A DNA stretch of 64,000 nucleotides from NCBI GenBank assembly GCA_021234155.1, contig JAJEKV010000050.1, positions 7,275,199 to 7,339,198 of the forward strand. Reading direction: 5' to 3'. Source of the DNA: Isoetes taiwanensis (taxonomy: Eukaryota > Streptophyta > Lycopodiopsida > Isoetales > Isoetaceae). Positions 12,701 to 28,494 of this stretch are shown piece by piece (the stretch's first letter is position 1; each line of letters opens with the position of its first letter). The notes below the pieces were generated by a model. It did no database searches, was not told where the DNA came from, and was given only the letters and a program-made list of their open reading frames with translations. A program made the translations under genes and the position numbers.

Positions 12701-14105
12701 ATCTAAATTGAAAAAGGGGAAGGGGGGAGGCATCCATCAAACCCAAACCAGTAAACCAACAAGGCAAACTAAGAACTATACAAGCCCAAACTGACAAACC
12801 AAAAAACGAACCGCAAACTATACAAGCAAGAAGAAAAGAAAACATATCAACTTAGACCTAGAGAAAACTACCAAACTAACATCCATAAAAACAAATATAA
12901 TTAAGCAGATAAGCTAAGGGGCCAAAGCCAAACATGGTCCTACGGTAAAAAGAATCGACAAAGTCCATGGGCATGGCAAAGTGGAAAAACAGGAAGGATA
13001 TATTGATGGCTATAGTAAAAGAAACCATGAAAATCAAATGGAAATGGGAATCAAACATAAATACATATTCATGGGAATGGAAAATAATGCAAATAATCAT
13101 CTTAGCACTTTCCAAAACTAATACAGAACATCAAAACAAACAACTCGCATCATGCAAAACCAAAAGATAAGTGGAGGAAGAAAGAACGCAGATCATGAAG
13201 AAAACTACGCCGATCTAGAAATCAAGTCATTGTCAAATTGCATCGAAATCGTACTCCTTGAAACCTGCAAGAAAGAAAATGAGAGCAATCACCATCTGAT
13301 ACTGAACAAATAACTTGTTAATCCACAAAGACAAAAACAGTTATCTAGGAAACCACTATTGCTCCTTTTCTCCATAAATACAATGATTGATAGGAATATA
13401 CAACGATGAATACAATATGAATGAAATTAGAATCAAATGCCTCAAAACTAGACAATCCCCGAGGTCAAATGAATGGAGTATGCAATAATTAATCCCACAA
13501 GGGCTCATGATTTGATGAACATTGTCGAAGATACCGTCCCAAGTCAGAAACTTATTGTTGGGATAAGAAACCCTACCCTTTTGGGTTTTCAAGGAAAACC
13601 CTAACAATAAATAACCCGACTCAAGAGCGCGATTCGAATTTTAAAAGTCACTGAAGGTGCGCCCACGCCCATGATAGTCCAAGAAGAGTGTCAACTCGAA
13701 GAAACTGAACGACCCCTGTAACACGCAGCCCCAAACTATATGCCAAATCCATCACATTGACTATCGCTCCAAACTGCAAAAAGCAAGGAAAAAATCAACC
13801 ATACCAATTGTCAAAGAGTTAGAGTTACAAGCAATCGGTGATTTACAAAGTGTCGACTTGAAGAAAAAATCCCAAATGAAAAATATATGAAAGATCAAAT
13901 AAAATTTCGATGGCAAACACAAAGTGGAGAAAGAATATTGAGGAAATTAGAACATCAATAGGAAAAAACATCCAACGAAGAGAATCGAAAGCCACAATGC
14001 CACGTCGAGAAGAGAAAGACTTGTTCGAATGCAATCTGATTGCAAGGCACACAACATTATCACAAGTTAAAGTGAACGAATGGCAAAAAAAATAAGAAAT
14101 ACCTT
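12700..14105. other. A-rich sequence, no gene assigned
   Basis: Strongly A-rich on the plus strand, hence T-rich on the minus strand as in plant introns. Short minus-strand frames at 13356-13607 and about 13640-13790 look slightly protein-like but match no family that I recognise. Confidence 0.4.
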
Positions 14106-14109
14106 GATA

Positions 14110-14510
14110 TCTTCCTTGTGGAGATTAAGTGGTTTAGGGACTTTTGACCAATCGCCTCCAACTTTTTCGCAAGTCGTCTTCAGTTCCTTGACCACTCTTT
14201 GCCTTTGACATAAATCGATAGATCAACGCAATATTAAAATAATAAAAACAAGATTATGACTAGGTCATGTACCTCCTTTTTCGTAGAAGCTCGCCCATAG
14301 CTTCTTCCAGTTAAACTTGTTTGCTTTTTCTATCTCTGGGAAACTCTGTTTCATTTTATTTTTACGCCTCAGATTTAGGTGTTGGTCATAAGCTGAGCCA
14401 CTCCCCTATACCGCGGGGAGGCCATAAACGAGAGATATTATTTGAGACCGCGTCCCTCAGTGTAGTATAAAAGACACTTCCCTCATCATCCTTCTTAGGA
14501 AGAGCGTCCC
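14110..14510 (-). other. coding-like minus-strand patches, unidentified
   Basis: Minus-strand frames at about 14270-14500 (containing GSVFYTTLRDAVSNNIS) and 14105-14210 (containing GGDWSKVPKPLNLHKED) have a more protein-like composition than the surrounding T-rich sequence. They are separated and interrupted by stops. They could be exons or exon relics of a minus-strand gene with long introns, or the ends of an old element. No family was recognised. Confidence 0.2.
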
Positions 14511-14686
14511 TGAAGCATAAATGGTGGGTATATAAAAGCGTGTTTTATGTCTACCATCAATATACATATCCCGTCCCCGATAGGAAACTTTTGAGCACTT
14601 TACAATGTATTCTAAGTGAAGAGAATGAACAAAACAACAAATTTAGATGACAAAGTACTAATATTTAAGGTGAAAGAAATATGCGT

Positions 14687-15015
14687 CACCATCGAGGTGG
14701 AAAGAAACAGCATCACCCGCAGGTGGAGATAGCATCACCCAACGGGTGGAAACCAATTATGCATCACCCAACGGGTGGAAAACAATTACATAAAAAGAAA
14801 TATGCATCACCCTTGAGGTGGAAATAAACAGCATACCCGCAGGAGGAGATAGCATCACCCCTATGGTGGAAGAAAGCGTCACCCAACGGGTGGATAACAA
14901 GCATGTAAAAAGAAATATGCATTGCAAAATAATGCTAGACAATATTATTTACAACAGCATTAAACATGATAAATAGAGATGAGCGTCACCATCACGGTGG
15001 AAATAAACAGCACCA
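14687..15015. repeat. array of about nine micro-hairpins (CACC-loop-GGTG)
   Basis: About nine short units of the form cacc-N4/5-ggtgg are spread over 330 bp, spaced roughly 20-80 bp and usually preceded by gcat or gcgt. The stems are nearly constant while the loops change: atcga, cgca, caacg (three times), cttga, cctat and atcac. Two units are damaged (tacccgcaggagg and caccaccca). A higher-order order, spaced by aagaaatatgca, seems to repeat about every 110-130 bp. Confidence 0.7.
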
Positions 15016-15127
15016 CCCAACAAAAAACGGTCCATAAAAAAACGCGACATCTAGAAAAAAGATAAGCATAAATGTAGAACCATAAAAAGAACGTCAAGAA
15101 CATGAAACAAACTAAAAGTGGCCGTTA

Positions 15128-15680
15128 GAATGTGCCCAATATAACCCTTGTGTACAACAACATAAGACACGCTACATCTAGATAAAGAGAAGCATAAAAA
15201 GAAAAAATGATCCAATAGAAACCCATGTCGCAAAATCTCAATGTGGTGCCAAACGCAATATGCATCATATCCAGATAAAGTTAAATAGCAACACCATGCA
15301 CAAATTAGAATGTGTCCAATATAACGCCTTGTGGACAACAACGTAGGACACCCCACATCTAGATAAAGAGAAGCATAAAAATGAAAGATAATCCAATAGC
15401 AACCCATGTCGGAAAATCTCAATGCAGTGCCAAACGCAATATGCATCCTATCCAGATAAAGCCAAATAGCAAATATGCCAATGATATATAATGATCATAC
15501 CAAATAGAAAAAGATCCACTACAAGTGCAAAAACCCTCAATAGACAGCTAGAAATGGATTGCTTGAGAGAACTAGAATCACATGCTGAGAACCCGAAGAC
15601 CATGCACAAAATGAGAATGTGCCCAATATAACACCTTGTGTACAATGTTCAACGTAAGATACGCCCTATCTAGACAAAGA
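15128..15680. repeat. tandem repeat, unit about 180 bp
   Basis: Two copies start at 15128 and 15308 (offset 180) and share gaatgtg, ccaatataac, tctagataaagagaag, catgtcg and tatccagataaag. A partial third copy starts at 15615. The minus-strand open frame across 15051-15446 repeats the same peptide twice because of this and is not treated as a gene. Confidence 0.8.
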
Positions 15681-15734
15681 GAACCCCATAAATAAGGGCC
15701 CCCATAGGAAATATACTCTGGCAAACGAGGGACG

Positions 15735-15995
15735 AGATGGAGGAAGAGGATGGAGGCATGTTAGCACCAGTCAAAAGGAAGGTCAAGAAGGAAATTGAGA
15801 CGAAAGTTAATTCGGATCACAACGAAAAACGAAAATGAGGCGTAAGTAGTCAAAAGTGAGGTTATGGCGAAGGAAAAGGAAGAGATGGAAGTCAAAATGC
15901 CAAGGTGGGGGTGGAAGGCAAGGAGGTCAGCCATATGGTAAAAAAGACAAATGAAACATAATGGCTAGGTAAAGTCACAAAATATTAGGAGTGCT
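15735..15995. repeat. dispersed duplicate, copy 1 (partner at 20045-20305)
   Basis: Shares an ordered series of strings with 20045-20305, including atgttagc, aatgaggcgta followed by agtcaaa, gaggttatggc, tgccaaggt and ggctaggtaaagt or gactaggtaaagt. The copies are diverged and in the same orientation about 4.3 kb apart, with the LINE insertion between them. No coding function is evident. Confidence 0.65.
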
Positions 15996-15999
15996 AGGA

Positions 16000-19153
<3,154 letters not shown>

Positions 19154-19222
<69 letters not shown>

Positions 19223-19236
19223 AGAGAGAGAGAGAG
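19154..19236. repeat. (GA)n microsatellite, right part
   Basis: About 83 bp of GA repeat, interrupted by atgg near 19215. It borders the truncated 5' end of the LINE and is best read as the other half of the microsatellite at 16597-16818. Confidence 0.98.
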
Positions 19237-19239
19237 ATG

Positions 19240-22060
19240 GTTGTTAGAGGCAAATCCGAGAAGAGGAAGGCGTGATGTCGCTATAAATGAGCCTGAAAGT
19301 GATTGAAGTGGGCCAGGTTGACAAAAAGAGTGGAGATGGTTATGGGCGGGGACGGTTGTGTAGAAGGAAGAGTGGAGAGAGCAAAGAAAAAGAAGGTGAA
19401 TCGGGGTCAAATCGAAATCCCAAGCTCAAGGGAACTCCAAGTCTAGAATGAGGAGAAGTACGCTAACCCCTCCCACGCATCCAACCCGAGAGATACACAG
19501 AGAGGAACATCAAAGGAGCACCACTAGAGTTGAAAATGAATATTTGCAAACCCCAAATATCTTGAATTGGTGAGGTTGAGGATACAAACCCACAAGCTAT
19601 AGACTGAAAAATAAAGATATGCTTTAAAAAATACCACAATAAATCCAGAAGAACGAATTGGATGCGGTAATTTAATGGGTTGAGACATAGGGTGTCAAAT
19701 AGGAGCAAGAGGGACGTAGATAAGAAGGGTCAAATGAATATTGGTAAATGAGCATGCAAATAATAGAATAGAAGGATTCCAATAACAACAATGTGCATGG
19801 TGAGATACTGAGCGCCTAATTAAATGCAAATACAATTCCCACGCCCTATGAACAGGGTTCAAATAATAGTGATGTTGGGTATCTATCTATCCAAATTTGA
19901 TGACAAATTCCCTGGAACAATGGTCTAGAATAAACTTGTTAAAGTTAAGGGAATGGGATGTAGTTACAGATGGGTAAGTGGTAAGATGGGTGTGGATATC
20001 ATAAGAAAAATACTACCCCATGCCTAAAGCCATGACAAATGTCTCAAAACGAGATTGAGGAAGATGTTGTAGACATGTTAGCGCAAACCAAGAGTAAGGT
20101 AAGCTGAAAAAATGAGATTAAGGTTAATGTGAATCAACGTAAATCGAGCAAAAATGAGGCGTAATTAGTCAAAGGAGAGGTTATGGCCAATGGAAAGGAG
20201 AAGATGGAGGGCAAAAGTGCCAAGGTCAAGGTGGAGTGCCAGGAGGTTAGCCGATAGTAAAAAAGGAGCAATGACTAGGTAAAGTGACGTAGTATGAAAA
20301 AATCGAGGGCCAGACGAAGGGCCCGAAAGAATAAAGCAAAAAAAGGTAATGGACATGATAAAGGAATCAAAAACACAAAATGAAAGGACATGTTAGTAGC
20401 AAAACGATCCATGAAAAGTGTGAGCTACTAACAAAGAAGGAGTGGAGATGTTAGTTGCAGACAAATTGGAGACAACAGACAAAAATACCACCCATATGAG
20501 AAACAAAAGGAGTGGAACAAAGCAATAGTTAGCAGGAACATGGAGCAAATGCTGACCAAAATAAAAGTATAACATCACCCGTGAGCTCGTTGCATAACTA
20601 GAAGATGAGAAATATGAGAAACATAAGGCCTTTAAAGATGGAAAAAGACGTATATATGTAACACAATGCTCAAAACTACAAATGTTATTCCTCCAGCAAT
20701 AATATTGTATCAAACAGTGTCACAATAATAGTCGATGACAATAACGCTCAAACGATCACGCAAATAATCTCCTAACATATAGTAGACGACCCAAGGACAC
20801 AATAAAAATGCAAACAAACAAGTAAGATCGACGTACCACATCTGGGAAGGAAGAAAATGCCCCACAAAATTACAATAATTTGACTGGAAAGAATACCAAG
20901 GGTAGGGCGGCATGGTGAAGATTGAGATCATAGCCGAGGTTGATGTCGATGTCATAGCCGAAAGTTATGAGAAGAATGACCATAAATAATCGATTAAAAA
21001 CAATGGGAACTCATCGAATCGAACTGATACCACAGAACCCGCACTCTAAAAACGATAACTCGTAATGGAAATGAACCAAAGAAATAGTTAGCAAGAATAT
21101 GGAATGTAGCTGGCAAATAATATATCACCCTTGAGCTTGGTATGATACAACTAACATATAAGAAACACAAGTTAGCAAAAACATAGAACATGACCAATTC
21201 AAAGCTAAATCAACAAAGCACCATAACTCGAACCCTGGTCTGTAAGATAATAAGGCCACGCCTGACCAGATCAAAGCCAAATGAACAAATTTAATGGACA
21301 GCACCATGACTCGAACCCAACCAACACAATTGGACTCAAATACATCGATTTGTAACTGAATTTACAATTGGGAGAAAGAATAAACGTGCCTGTGCAAAAA
21401 ATCGGTGTAGAAGTGCGACCAGAAGATGCATAACTTGATCCAAAGATGCGGCATGTGTAGTTGAGTACATACCAGTCCACAGTCCGTCGCATCTTGAGGG
21501 CAATGATCGGAAGTTCAACAATTCCAGGTTGCACCATTGCAACGCAAGAATCGAATGATGTCTGGGCGTAAAGATGTGGTATATATCGAGCTAGGGAGAT
21601 ATATGATATTACGTTAATTTGGACTAAAGGATGGGTTGTTGGGCTACCACAGAGAAACTAACGGGACAAGTTATTAGAGCCACCGGGGAAGCCCACCAGA
21701 GTGTCATTTGTAACTGATCGCATGCGTGAAGAACGTTCTACAACTAGGAAAGCAAAAGAAGATCATTACCGGAGAATGGTTTAAAAGTAAAAGAAGTGGG
21801 AAATTCTGCAAAAATTTTAAGGCATCAATCTTTGTTTTTAAATACAAAAGCCGGAGGTGAGCATGGCGCTTCCATCAAATATGGTTAATCGAGAATAGAT
21901 TCTTATATTGAGGCCTCCTGCTAGCCTAAGCAAGAATAACATGTTAGTCGGCCAAAACAAGAATTGATGCAAAAATGTCCAAAACATAAGGATAGATGAG
22001 CATAACAAGCATTTGTTCTCTTGGCGTTCTTTCATGAGGTTTGACTTACGAATGTTGTGC
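19240..22060. other. A-rich sequence with a dispersed duplicate, no gene assigned
   Basis: Intron-like or intergenic sequence. It contains copy 2 of the dispersed duplicate at 20045-20305, partner of 15735-15995. A minus-strand frame near 21540-21480 (VQPGIVELPIIALKMRRTVDW) precedes a plausible splice donor (gtatgt), but no family was recognised and no connected exons could be assembled. Confidence 0.4.
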
Positions 22061-22650
22061 ATTTGTAGCAATCGAGATGCAACTTCTTCACGGGAGAGGA
22101 TCCACCTACGCACTCCTGAGAATAAGCCGGGGATGCACAAAAATTCAAGAATCCAAAGGCGAAATAGCGAATCGGGGAAAACATGGAAAAGGCGAGCCGC
22201 ATGTTTGATCTTTGCCTATTAGCCGCCAAATCTACGAGAAGAGCAAACAATTTGCGTGCCTATCTACGTACTCTGCATCCTCCTTCAAAGGAAAGAAAAG
22301 CAATCGAAAAGGAACGGCCCAGGAATCTTGATGCCCGATGCACGCCATGATAGCGAATTTGGCCCGACCTGCAGAAAAAGGGGAAAAGAAAAGACCGGAA
22401 AAGATCGCCGCCAGAGCCGCTGCCATCGCTGCTCTGTGACCTGAAGTTGCTCCAACACCATCTGGAAAAATCGAGCTCCAAATCCGGGTCCGATATGAAA
22501 GAATCACCTGAATCGAGATGGGCCAATCTGCAAATCTGTTCAGATAAATAACAAACAAGAAACAAGGGCGGATCCAGCCCGAAAATTGGACAACAACCGT
22601 CCTTAGAAACAAGTGTAGCAGGAGTGAAATGAAAACGCAGTGTAGAAGCC
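22060..22650 (-). other. possible 5' exons of a minus-strand gene
   Basis: This stretch is richer in G+C than its neighbours and has fewer stops on the minus strand. A frame ending in VRRWILSREEVASRLLQMHN lies next to a good splice donor (gtaagtc) at about 22052. A longer open frame (22652-22260) starts with an ATG but is Ser/Phe-rich. T-rich sequence downstream on this strand would fit long introns. There is no recognised domain, so the gene call is speculative. Confidence 0.2.
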
Positions 22651-23028
22651 AACTGCCCAGAGGCCTGCTAGATGGACAAGCTCATACCTGCATCTGCACA
22701 AATAGCATGTAGCATAGGCAAAATCCCATGCATCCACGCAAGTAGCATGGAGCATATAGAGGAAGCGTGAATGAGGAATCGAAAAAGAGACAGTGGCATA
22801 AACTACTTAGGGAAGAGGCTGGAAAGGATCAGGCAAGGTAAGCAACGGGAAGCAAAAAGGGTATGGAAGAGGGAAGCAACGAGAGTAGAAGAAGAGCTGC
22901 TGTGAGAAGACGCCAATAACTGGTTCGAAAGAGGAAATAGCTCGTCCCTTCCCAGAATGGCGATCCGATGGCTCGGATCGATGCTATAAGCATTTTCCGT
23001 TCCCTTGGTATAATGTTTCTCATCTGAA

Positions 23029-23802
23029 TCAGGTCATGCCTTCAATGGAAACATTGGGCGAGTTTTACAATAGATTGTTAGGTAAATTGCATATGTTATT
23101 ATCCTGATGATGAGCATTATATTTGCGAGTCCCAAGCTGATGGATCATTCACTGCAACTCGTGACACTTCTGGAGAACAACTTGGTCGTTGCACAAAGAT
23201 CACCCTTTCTTTGAAGGAAGATTAGGCAAGAAGTTACCTTTGCTTGTGCTATTTAAGTTCTGTTCATTTCTAGACTGGTCAGATGCGCGGACATTAACTT
23301 GGTTGTGGTATGATGTGATTTTTGGTACTATGTGTCATTGCATTTTTTTAAAGTGTTTAGATAGTTACGTAGGAGAATATCGTTTGTCCGTTGCAAATTA
23401 ACTTGGTTTTGATATGGTGTGCATTCTTGGTGCTATGTTTCATTGCATAAGATGAGGACAACGCATTTTGCTGTTTACCTTCTACTTGTGCATTTCCGTG
23501 TTTGCATTCCATTTGTCTAACTCGATTCTGTTTATTTCTTCTCCTTTACTTAAAAATAAATAATATTGTGTGCAGCTTGAGTATTTGGAAGAAAGGAGGC
23601 TGAACGATCTGATCAAGAAAGCTGTTTTGCATTCTAGAGATGGTGGTTGTTTGAGATCAATAAGCTTTGCTGAAATGAAGGGGAATGGAAAATCTTGTTA
23701 TGCAAGTCTCATGCTCCATGGTATTCAAGTTACTTGTCTCATTATGGAGAAACAACATTTGCTGTGGCATTATTGTGAGGCAGAAGACTTTGATCCTATG
23801 TT
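23029..23802 (+). pseudogene. HSP90 fragment with a chimeric second exon
   Basis: Around 23106-23222 the plus strand encodes DDEHYICESQADGSFT, then RDTSGEQLGRCTKI and SLKED, a clear match to the N-terminal ATPase domain of cytosolic HSP90. Homology with damage extends back to about 23029. A stop (tag, 23223-23225) stands where HSP90 has Gln, followed by gcaag in place of a gt donor. After a 350-bp intron ending tgtgcag, the next exon (from 23576) continues correctly with LEYLEERRLNDLIKK. It then switches at about 23621 to 60 open codons unrelated to HSP90, ending at a good donor gtaagt (23803). Because the intron is kept, this is a DNA-level duplicate, not a retrocopy. Confidence 0.75.
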
Positions 23803-23809
23803 GTAAGTT

Positions 23810-26800
23810 GTACTGCCTTTTAAGAAGCAATTTGCACTGCAATAAGCAGTTTCAATTTGAACTACCAAACTATTTTTGTAGCAACATATCTGCACTATTT
23901 TTCTGCATTCACTCTTTGCTATAGCAATTGAGTTGGATAATGCATTTGTTTATGGGTCATTTCATCAGTCAAGTCAGAATTTCATATGGCATGCAAACAC
24001 TATCCCCTTGAACTTACTGAATTGTGCATGCAGTGAATTTTGCTATGCCAGAGTGCAGTGGAAGAAAAGGTGTTTCCTCCATTTGGCATTTGTAACATGG
24101 TGGTTGTGATATTCAGATGTGTCTTATGCCAGGGTTGTTCATCGTTCCCAAGGGGAAACGAAAATCGTGCACATTTCAGATCTGTGCAGAATGAGCTGGA
24201 ATGGAGTGATATCTAGGATTGTTAAGGAAGATGAAAGAATTAATTTTACTGCTATAACTACGGTCTGGACCCGTTTTGTGATCAGTTGGCTATGTTGTAC
24301 TTGACATGTAGGATATTTTTTCATTAAGATTAAAAAATCTATACAATTCTTTTGAATTTAGTTCTCTGTTCATGAATGCCAGCATATGTTTTGGCTGAAA
24401 CTAAACTGCCAGAAAGAGATCTTCTATTTATGGAGCAGAACAAATAACATAAGTAGACATACCTCTAGGTCATCACACCATGGTAATATAACTAAGCAGA
24501 AGGTACGACTGTTTTAAGCCTTACAATTTTTGAAGCAGACAGGCAGATTAAACTTACTTCTTTGGCTGTCAAAATGATGATGGAAAGAAAACGAAACATT
24601 TAGAAGCTTTGCCTTTGAGGATCAAATATGATAGATCTGTTTATACAGGAGTAGTGGCGATCTTGCAATATAATGATGCTCACATGGGGGAAAAGATACG
24701 ATTTGCACATGAATTGCTTCTAGCTAATGTCGGTGGTCAAGAGTAGGTTGAGGCTTAGGATACTCTAACTGCCAATAATTAAACAAGTTATTAGGCTTTG
24801 ATTCTAATTAACTGCAAAATGATGTGCAACACCATCGATACATCTCTATTCATGCACAAGTTTTTTGCGTTTAGACTTAACGGCGTATGCTAGAGTTACT
24901 ATTGCTTTAGCTGACCTGTGCCACTGTCTTATCAGGATAGAAAGAAAAGTCAATAAGGTTGAGAGAGAGTACATTGGAGTCCTTATATTTGTCATAACAA
25001 TCATTGACTGGTCAACTAGCATAGTCATTGGCCAACTGGCATGAAAACGACCTCAGATCGTCACATAGAAGTTGCTACAAATATAAAGAATGCACTTTTT
25101 GCCATTGCTTTGAACAAGTTTATCTTTCAAAGTCAAATAACTTATGATCATGTTGCAACATATTAATCCCAAATGTAGGTCACAACTTTACATTGAGGAC
25201 CTAACATCATAAATGGAGAGAGATTTGGTACAATAAAACCCTATAATAAAGGGAATGTTTGGACATATATAATTCTATATGATAAAATTAACCTCAAAAG
25301 TAGGTTAGATCATAAATGTCTCTAACAAAAAGTTTGGACACAATTCTATGTGGTCAAAACACATCCCCACATTCAATAGCTCACATAACGAGCCCCGTTG
25401 GCAGAGTTGGTGGGGTAAACCTCGTATGCGCATACCCTTCCCAGCCCACGTCTGGCGCTGGAGGACCTCTTACCATGGAGTCACAGGAGTTGACGTACAA
25501 CCTCACCAGGAAGCTACGCTTGCGAGGAAGACATGCCCGGTGTCACAGAGCATAGATACAAAGAACACATGTGACATGAGAATGCCAGAACTACCCAGGC
25601 CACCGAACCCGGAAGTCCGACCCCCGAGGATCCAATAGACATCAAATAAGACGGATAAATGTATGCTTCTCTTGTAATTCTTGCTCATAACCTGAAGTTA
25701 ATATATTCCTTGCTTAAAGTTGGTGCATGAATAAGTAGAACTGAAAATGCTTGTAGTCATTAAAGATGCTTATACATTTTTCTTGATCATGAGCATACTC
25801 AATGCCATGTTTTAGTTTAAAGTAATTTCATTATAGAGCATATAGTTAGTTATGCAACTATTTGTTGGGCTTGCTAAAAAAATAATAGAAATAATATTTA
25901 AGAAATATTTCATGTGATTTTAAGGTAGGCATGTGATGACCAAACAATGGACATTCCCATTGACCCACCTATCATGTTGATAAAAGAATCAAAGGTGGAG
26001 TGATGTGAACAAAGCCAAAGAATATTTGATAAAATAGTAGAAAGTACCAATTAAAGTGGATATATTAATACAACAATGTAGCTTTTGAAGATGCCCTAAA
26101 GGGAATTTTAAAAAGTGGAGAAGTAAATGCATTAGTATCATGTACAGACAGCTAAAAGAATAATAGAATCTTGACAAGATGTTGAATTATTAAAAGGCTG
26201 TGACATAACCATATCAGGTACCACAAGGCCAGACATATGGGAAGGTCAGCAAAGATCTGGCTAGAGGAAATGACCCTAATTGATTTTTTTTTTCAATTGT
26301 TTTGGGGGGAGAGGGGTGTAATAGAACCTCATATATGGGTGCATGGGTTCATGCACACATATCGACACATACAATGCATAAAAATAGGTGGAATACGGAA
26401 TGAGTTCTATATGTACATATAAAAAATGTAGACATATCTAATAAATTTAAAATACACGTTTATTTTATATAACTAAATGTCTCTTTTGAAGTATTTCTTG
26501 ACTGATCCATTTCGGCGTGTACATAAAAATTCTATCCTATGTAGACGAAACATAAAACTCGTATGCAGGCAAAATAATGTCGTGATCGCAGCATTTTTAA
26601 CTTTTTCTCGTGTGCCCAATATGACTATCCACGTACATGCTAGATTAAACCACGTACGCTGACTAAAACTTTTTATATATGCAAATTTTGCCAATTTTAG
26701 CGTACGCGCATTTCGAAAAATCTTGTATGCAAAAAATGTTTGTGTACGCAAAAATGATTTTTTTTTTTTGTTTTTGTTTTTTTTTTTGTTTATGTCTATT

Positions 26801-27467
26801 TCTTATTAACATTTCAGATGAAGCGTTCATATGCAAGAGGTATATATATACACCTACCTTCACATTGTGCAATCATTGCATGTAGACGCTATTATATGTT
26901 GCGTAAACGAGATCCAAAGGTCTGCATGCATGGTTTAATGAGCTTTGGGTTTTGCATACACGCTTTATCATTTAGCTATGCACTCCCCTTTCGTAGTACT
27001 CAGAAGTTATGACAACTAGAATTTTTTCTAGATGTATTTTTGATGTATGATACCTCAAATGCGTAAGTACGAATCAAAAAATGTTTTGAGAGTACCCAAA
27101 ATATACATACTTTAGAGCGAGAACCAATAAACAACCATTTGTCTTTCATGAAACTAGTAGCTGAAGGTAACGAAGTTGGAAAGAGGGCTCACTGGATTGT
27201 GCCCAAACAACTTGACCTAGCACTTTCATTACAAAATGGAATGTGGGTCGCTCATTTAGCCGAAAGATTGTTCTAGTGATCACACATGGCATCGCCACGA
27301 TTATCCGAAAATGGAAGTCGGGCGATCGATTCCAGCGATGCGGTGAAAAAGAGCAAGTCTGTAGGGGCTACATCCTTTCCTGGAATTCTAGGCCATCCAC
27401 GTATCAACTCGACATCACCAAAATTTGAGGTGGCACAAGATAAGACCGTTAGATTCTCTATTTTATG
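23810..27467. other. no recognisable gene
   Basis: AT-rich intergenic sequence. A GC-richer patch at 25380-25640 has an open frame but no motif. Around 26500-26780 the strings tgtacgc and tatgcaaaaa recur, next to a long T run at 26758-26790. No coding region can be supported. Confidence 0.5.
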
Positions 27468-27509
27468 ATTCTATTCTATTCTATTCTATTCTATTCTATT
27501 CTATTCTAT
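27468..27509. repeat. (TTCTA)n pentanucleotide array
   Basis: About eight copies of ttcta. The same pentamer forms the tail of the LINE fragment ending at 28489, so this may be the orphan tail of a deleted LINE, but no LINE sequence precedes it. Confidence 0.9.
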
Positions 27510-27769
27510 GACCCTCTTTTTTTTTGGTATTACCAATCTAAACGCCTAACTTGGTATTTTGTTTTTCCTTTAACACCCAATCTAAATGCCTAACAACTTT
27601 GACCTTCTAAATAGCTTTGACTTTGATTTTGGATACAAAGGGAAAAGATTAGCCAACAATTGCAGTCTAATGATACCAAGTCTAAATAAAAACTTAGTAA
27701 AGTCTTACTTTGCTAAAAGCTTACAGTATGCCTTTTACTAGTTATCTTTTTGTTTTTCATTCCACCACA

Positions 27770-28490
27770 TGGATGATGTTAGATATCTGTTCTTGCACTT
27801 GCCATGGTTTGAATCTCCTCGGCGTTTGAAACGATGTTGGAAAGAGCATTGCACTACATGGTTTGCCCGTTGGGGTCATTACAGCACTGCCTTTGCACGA
27901 TGCTTGCCGATTCGATCCCGAGCTTTTGCAACAATATCTCAATGGTCGTTTTCTCAAAAGATATGGGACGCGATTACTTTGGCCCAAGTGGCCGGTCATT
28001 ATCATGCACACATAAATCCCACCTTGGCACCCGGGGCCCCAAGCTTATTTGCTTGCTTCATTGTCCGGAACAAGCTTGTAGCTATTGCATCAATTATACG
28101 GTGTCCCAAAGTCTGGATTAGAGACAGGTAGATGGGGCGGCCGCAATTGCCGCGAGAAGAGGTTGTGTCATTTGCGATTCTGTGTTATTGAAGATGAAAG
28201 CCATACTCTTACGAGTTGCCACCTTTTGAGATAGTCCTAATTAGTTTTTGACCTTAGCATTCTATTCCACGCTTCCACAACTTCTCGAGAGCACCATCGT
28301 GCATGACTTGGCATTATACATACTTGAGGTTCTAGATAAACATCTGCAATTCTTGAGCCCTCGGTAGTCATTATCTCCGGATTTGTCTAGTATCATCATT
28401 CTTTAGTAAGTAATGATTGTACTAACCATTGTATGGGTCCCATGACCTATTGGTCTCGTGGACGTTAAAAACTATTCTATTCTATTCTTT
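27770..28490 (+). mobile_element. 3' fragment of a second LINE
   Basis: A plus-strand LINE relic. Near 28120-28225, across a frameshift, it encodes RWGGRNCREKRLCHL, then VIEDESHTLTSC, the zinc-binding zf-RVT signature at the end of plant LINE ORF2. The frame ending TIVHDLALYILEVLDKHLQF, with a stop at about 28367, looks like the ORF2 carboxyl end. The 3' untranslated part ends tggtctcgtggacgttaaaa, followed by a (TTCTA)n tail at 28472-28489. The fragment is 5'-truncated; the left limit is uncertain. Confidence 0.7.
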
Positions 28491-28494
28491 AACT

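Noticed and set aside
14687-15015. CRISPR-like array
   Set aside because: Units are too short, spacers are not unique or of equal length, and the context is a plant nuclear genome.
15051-15446. 131-codon minus-strand frame
   Set aside because: It repeats the same peptide twice because of a 180-bp tandem repeat; composition is that of T-rich non-coding DNA.
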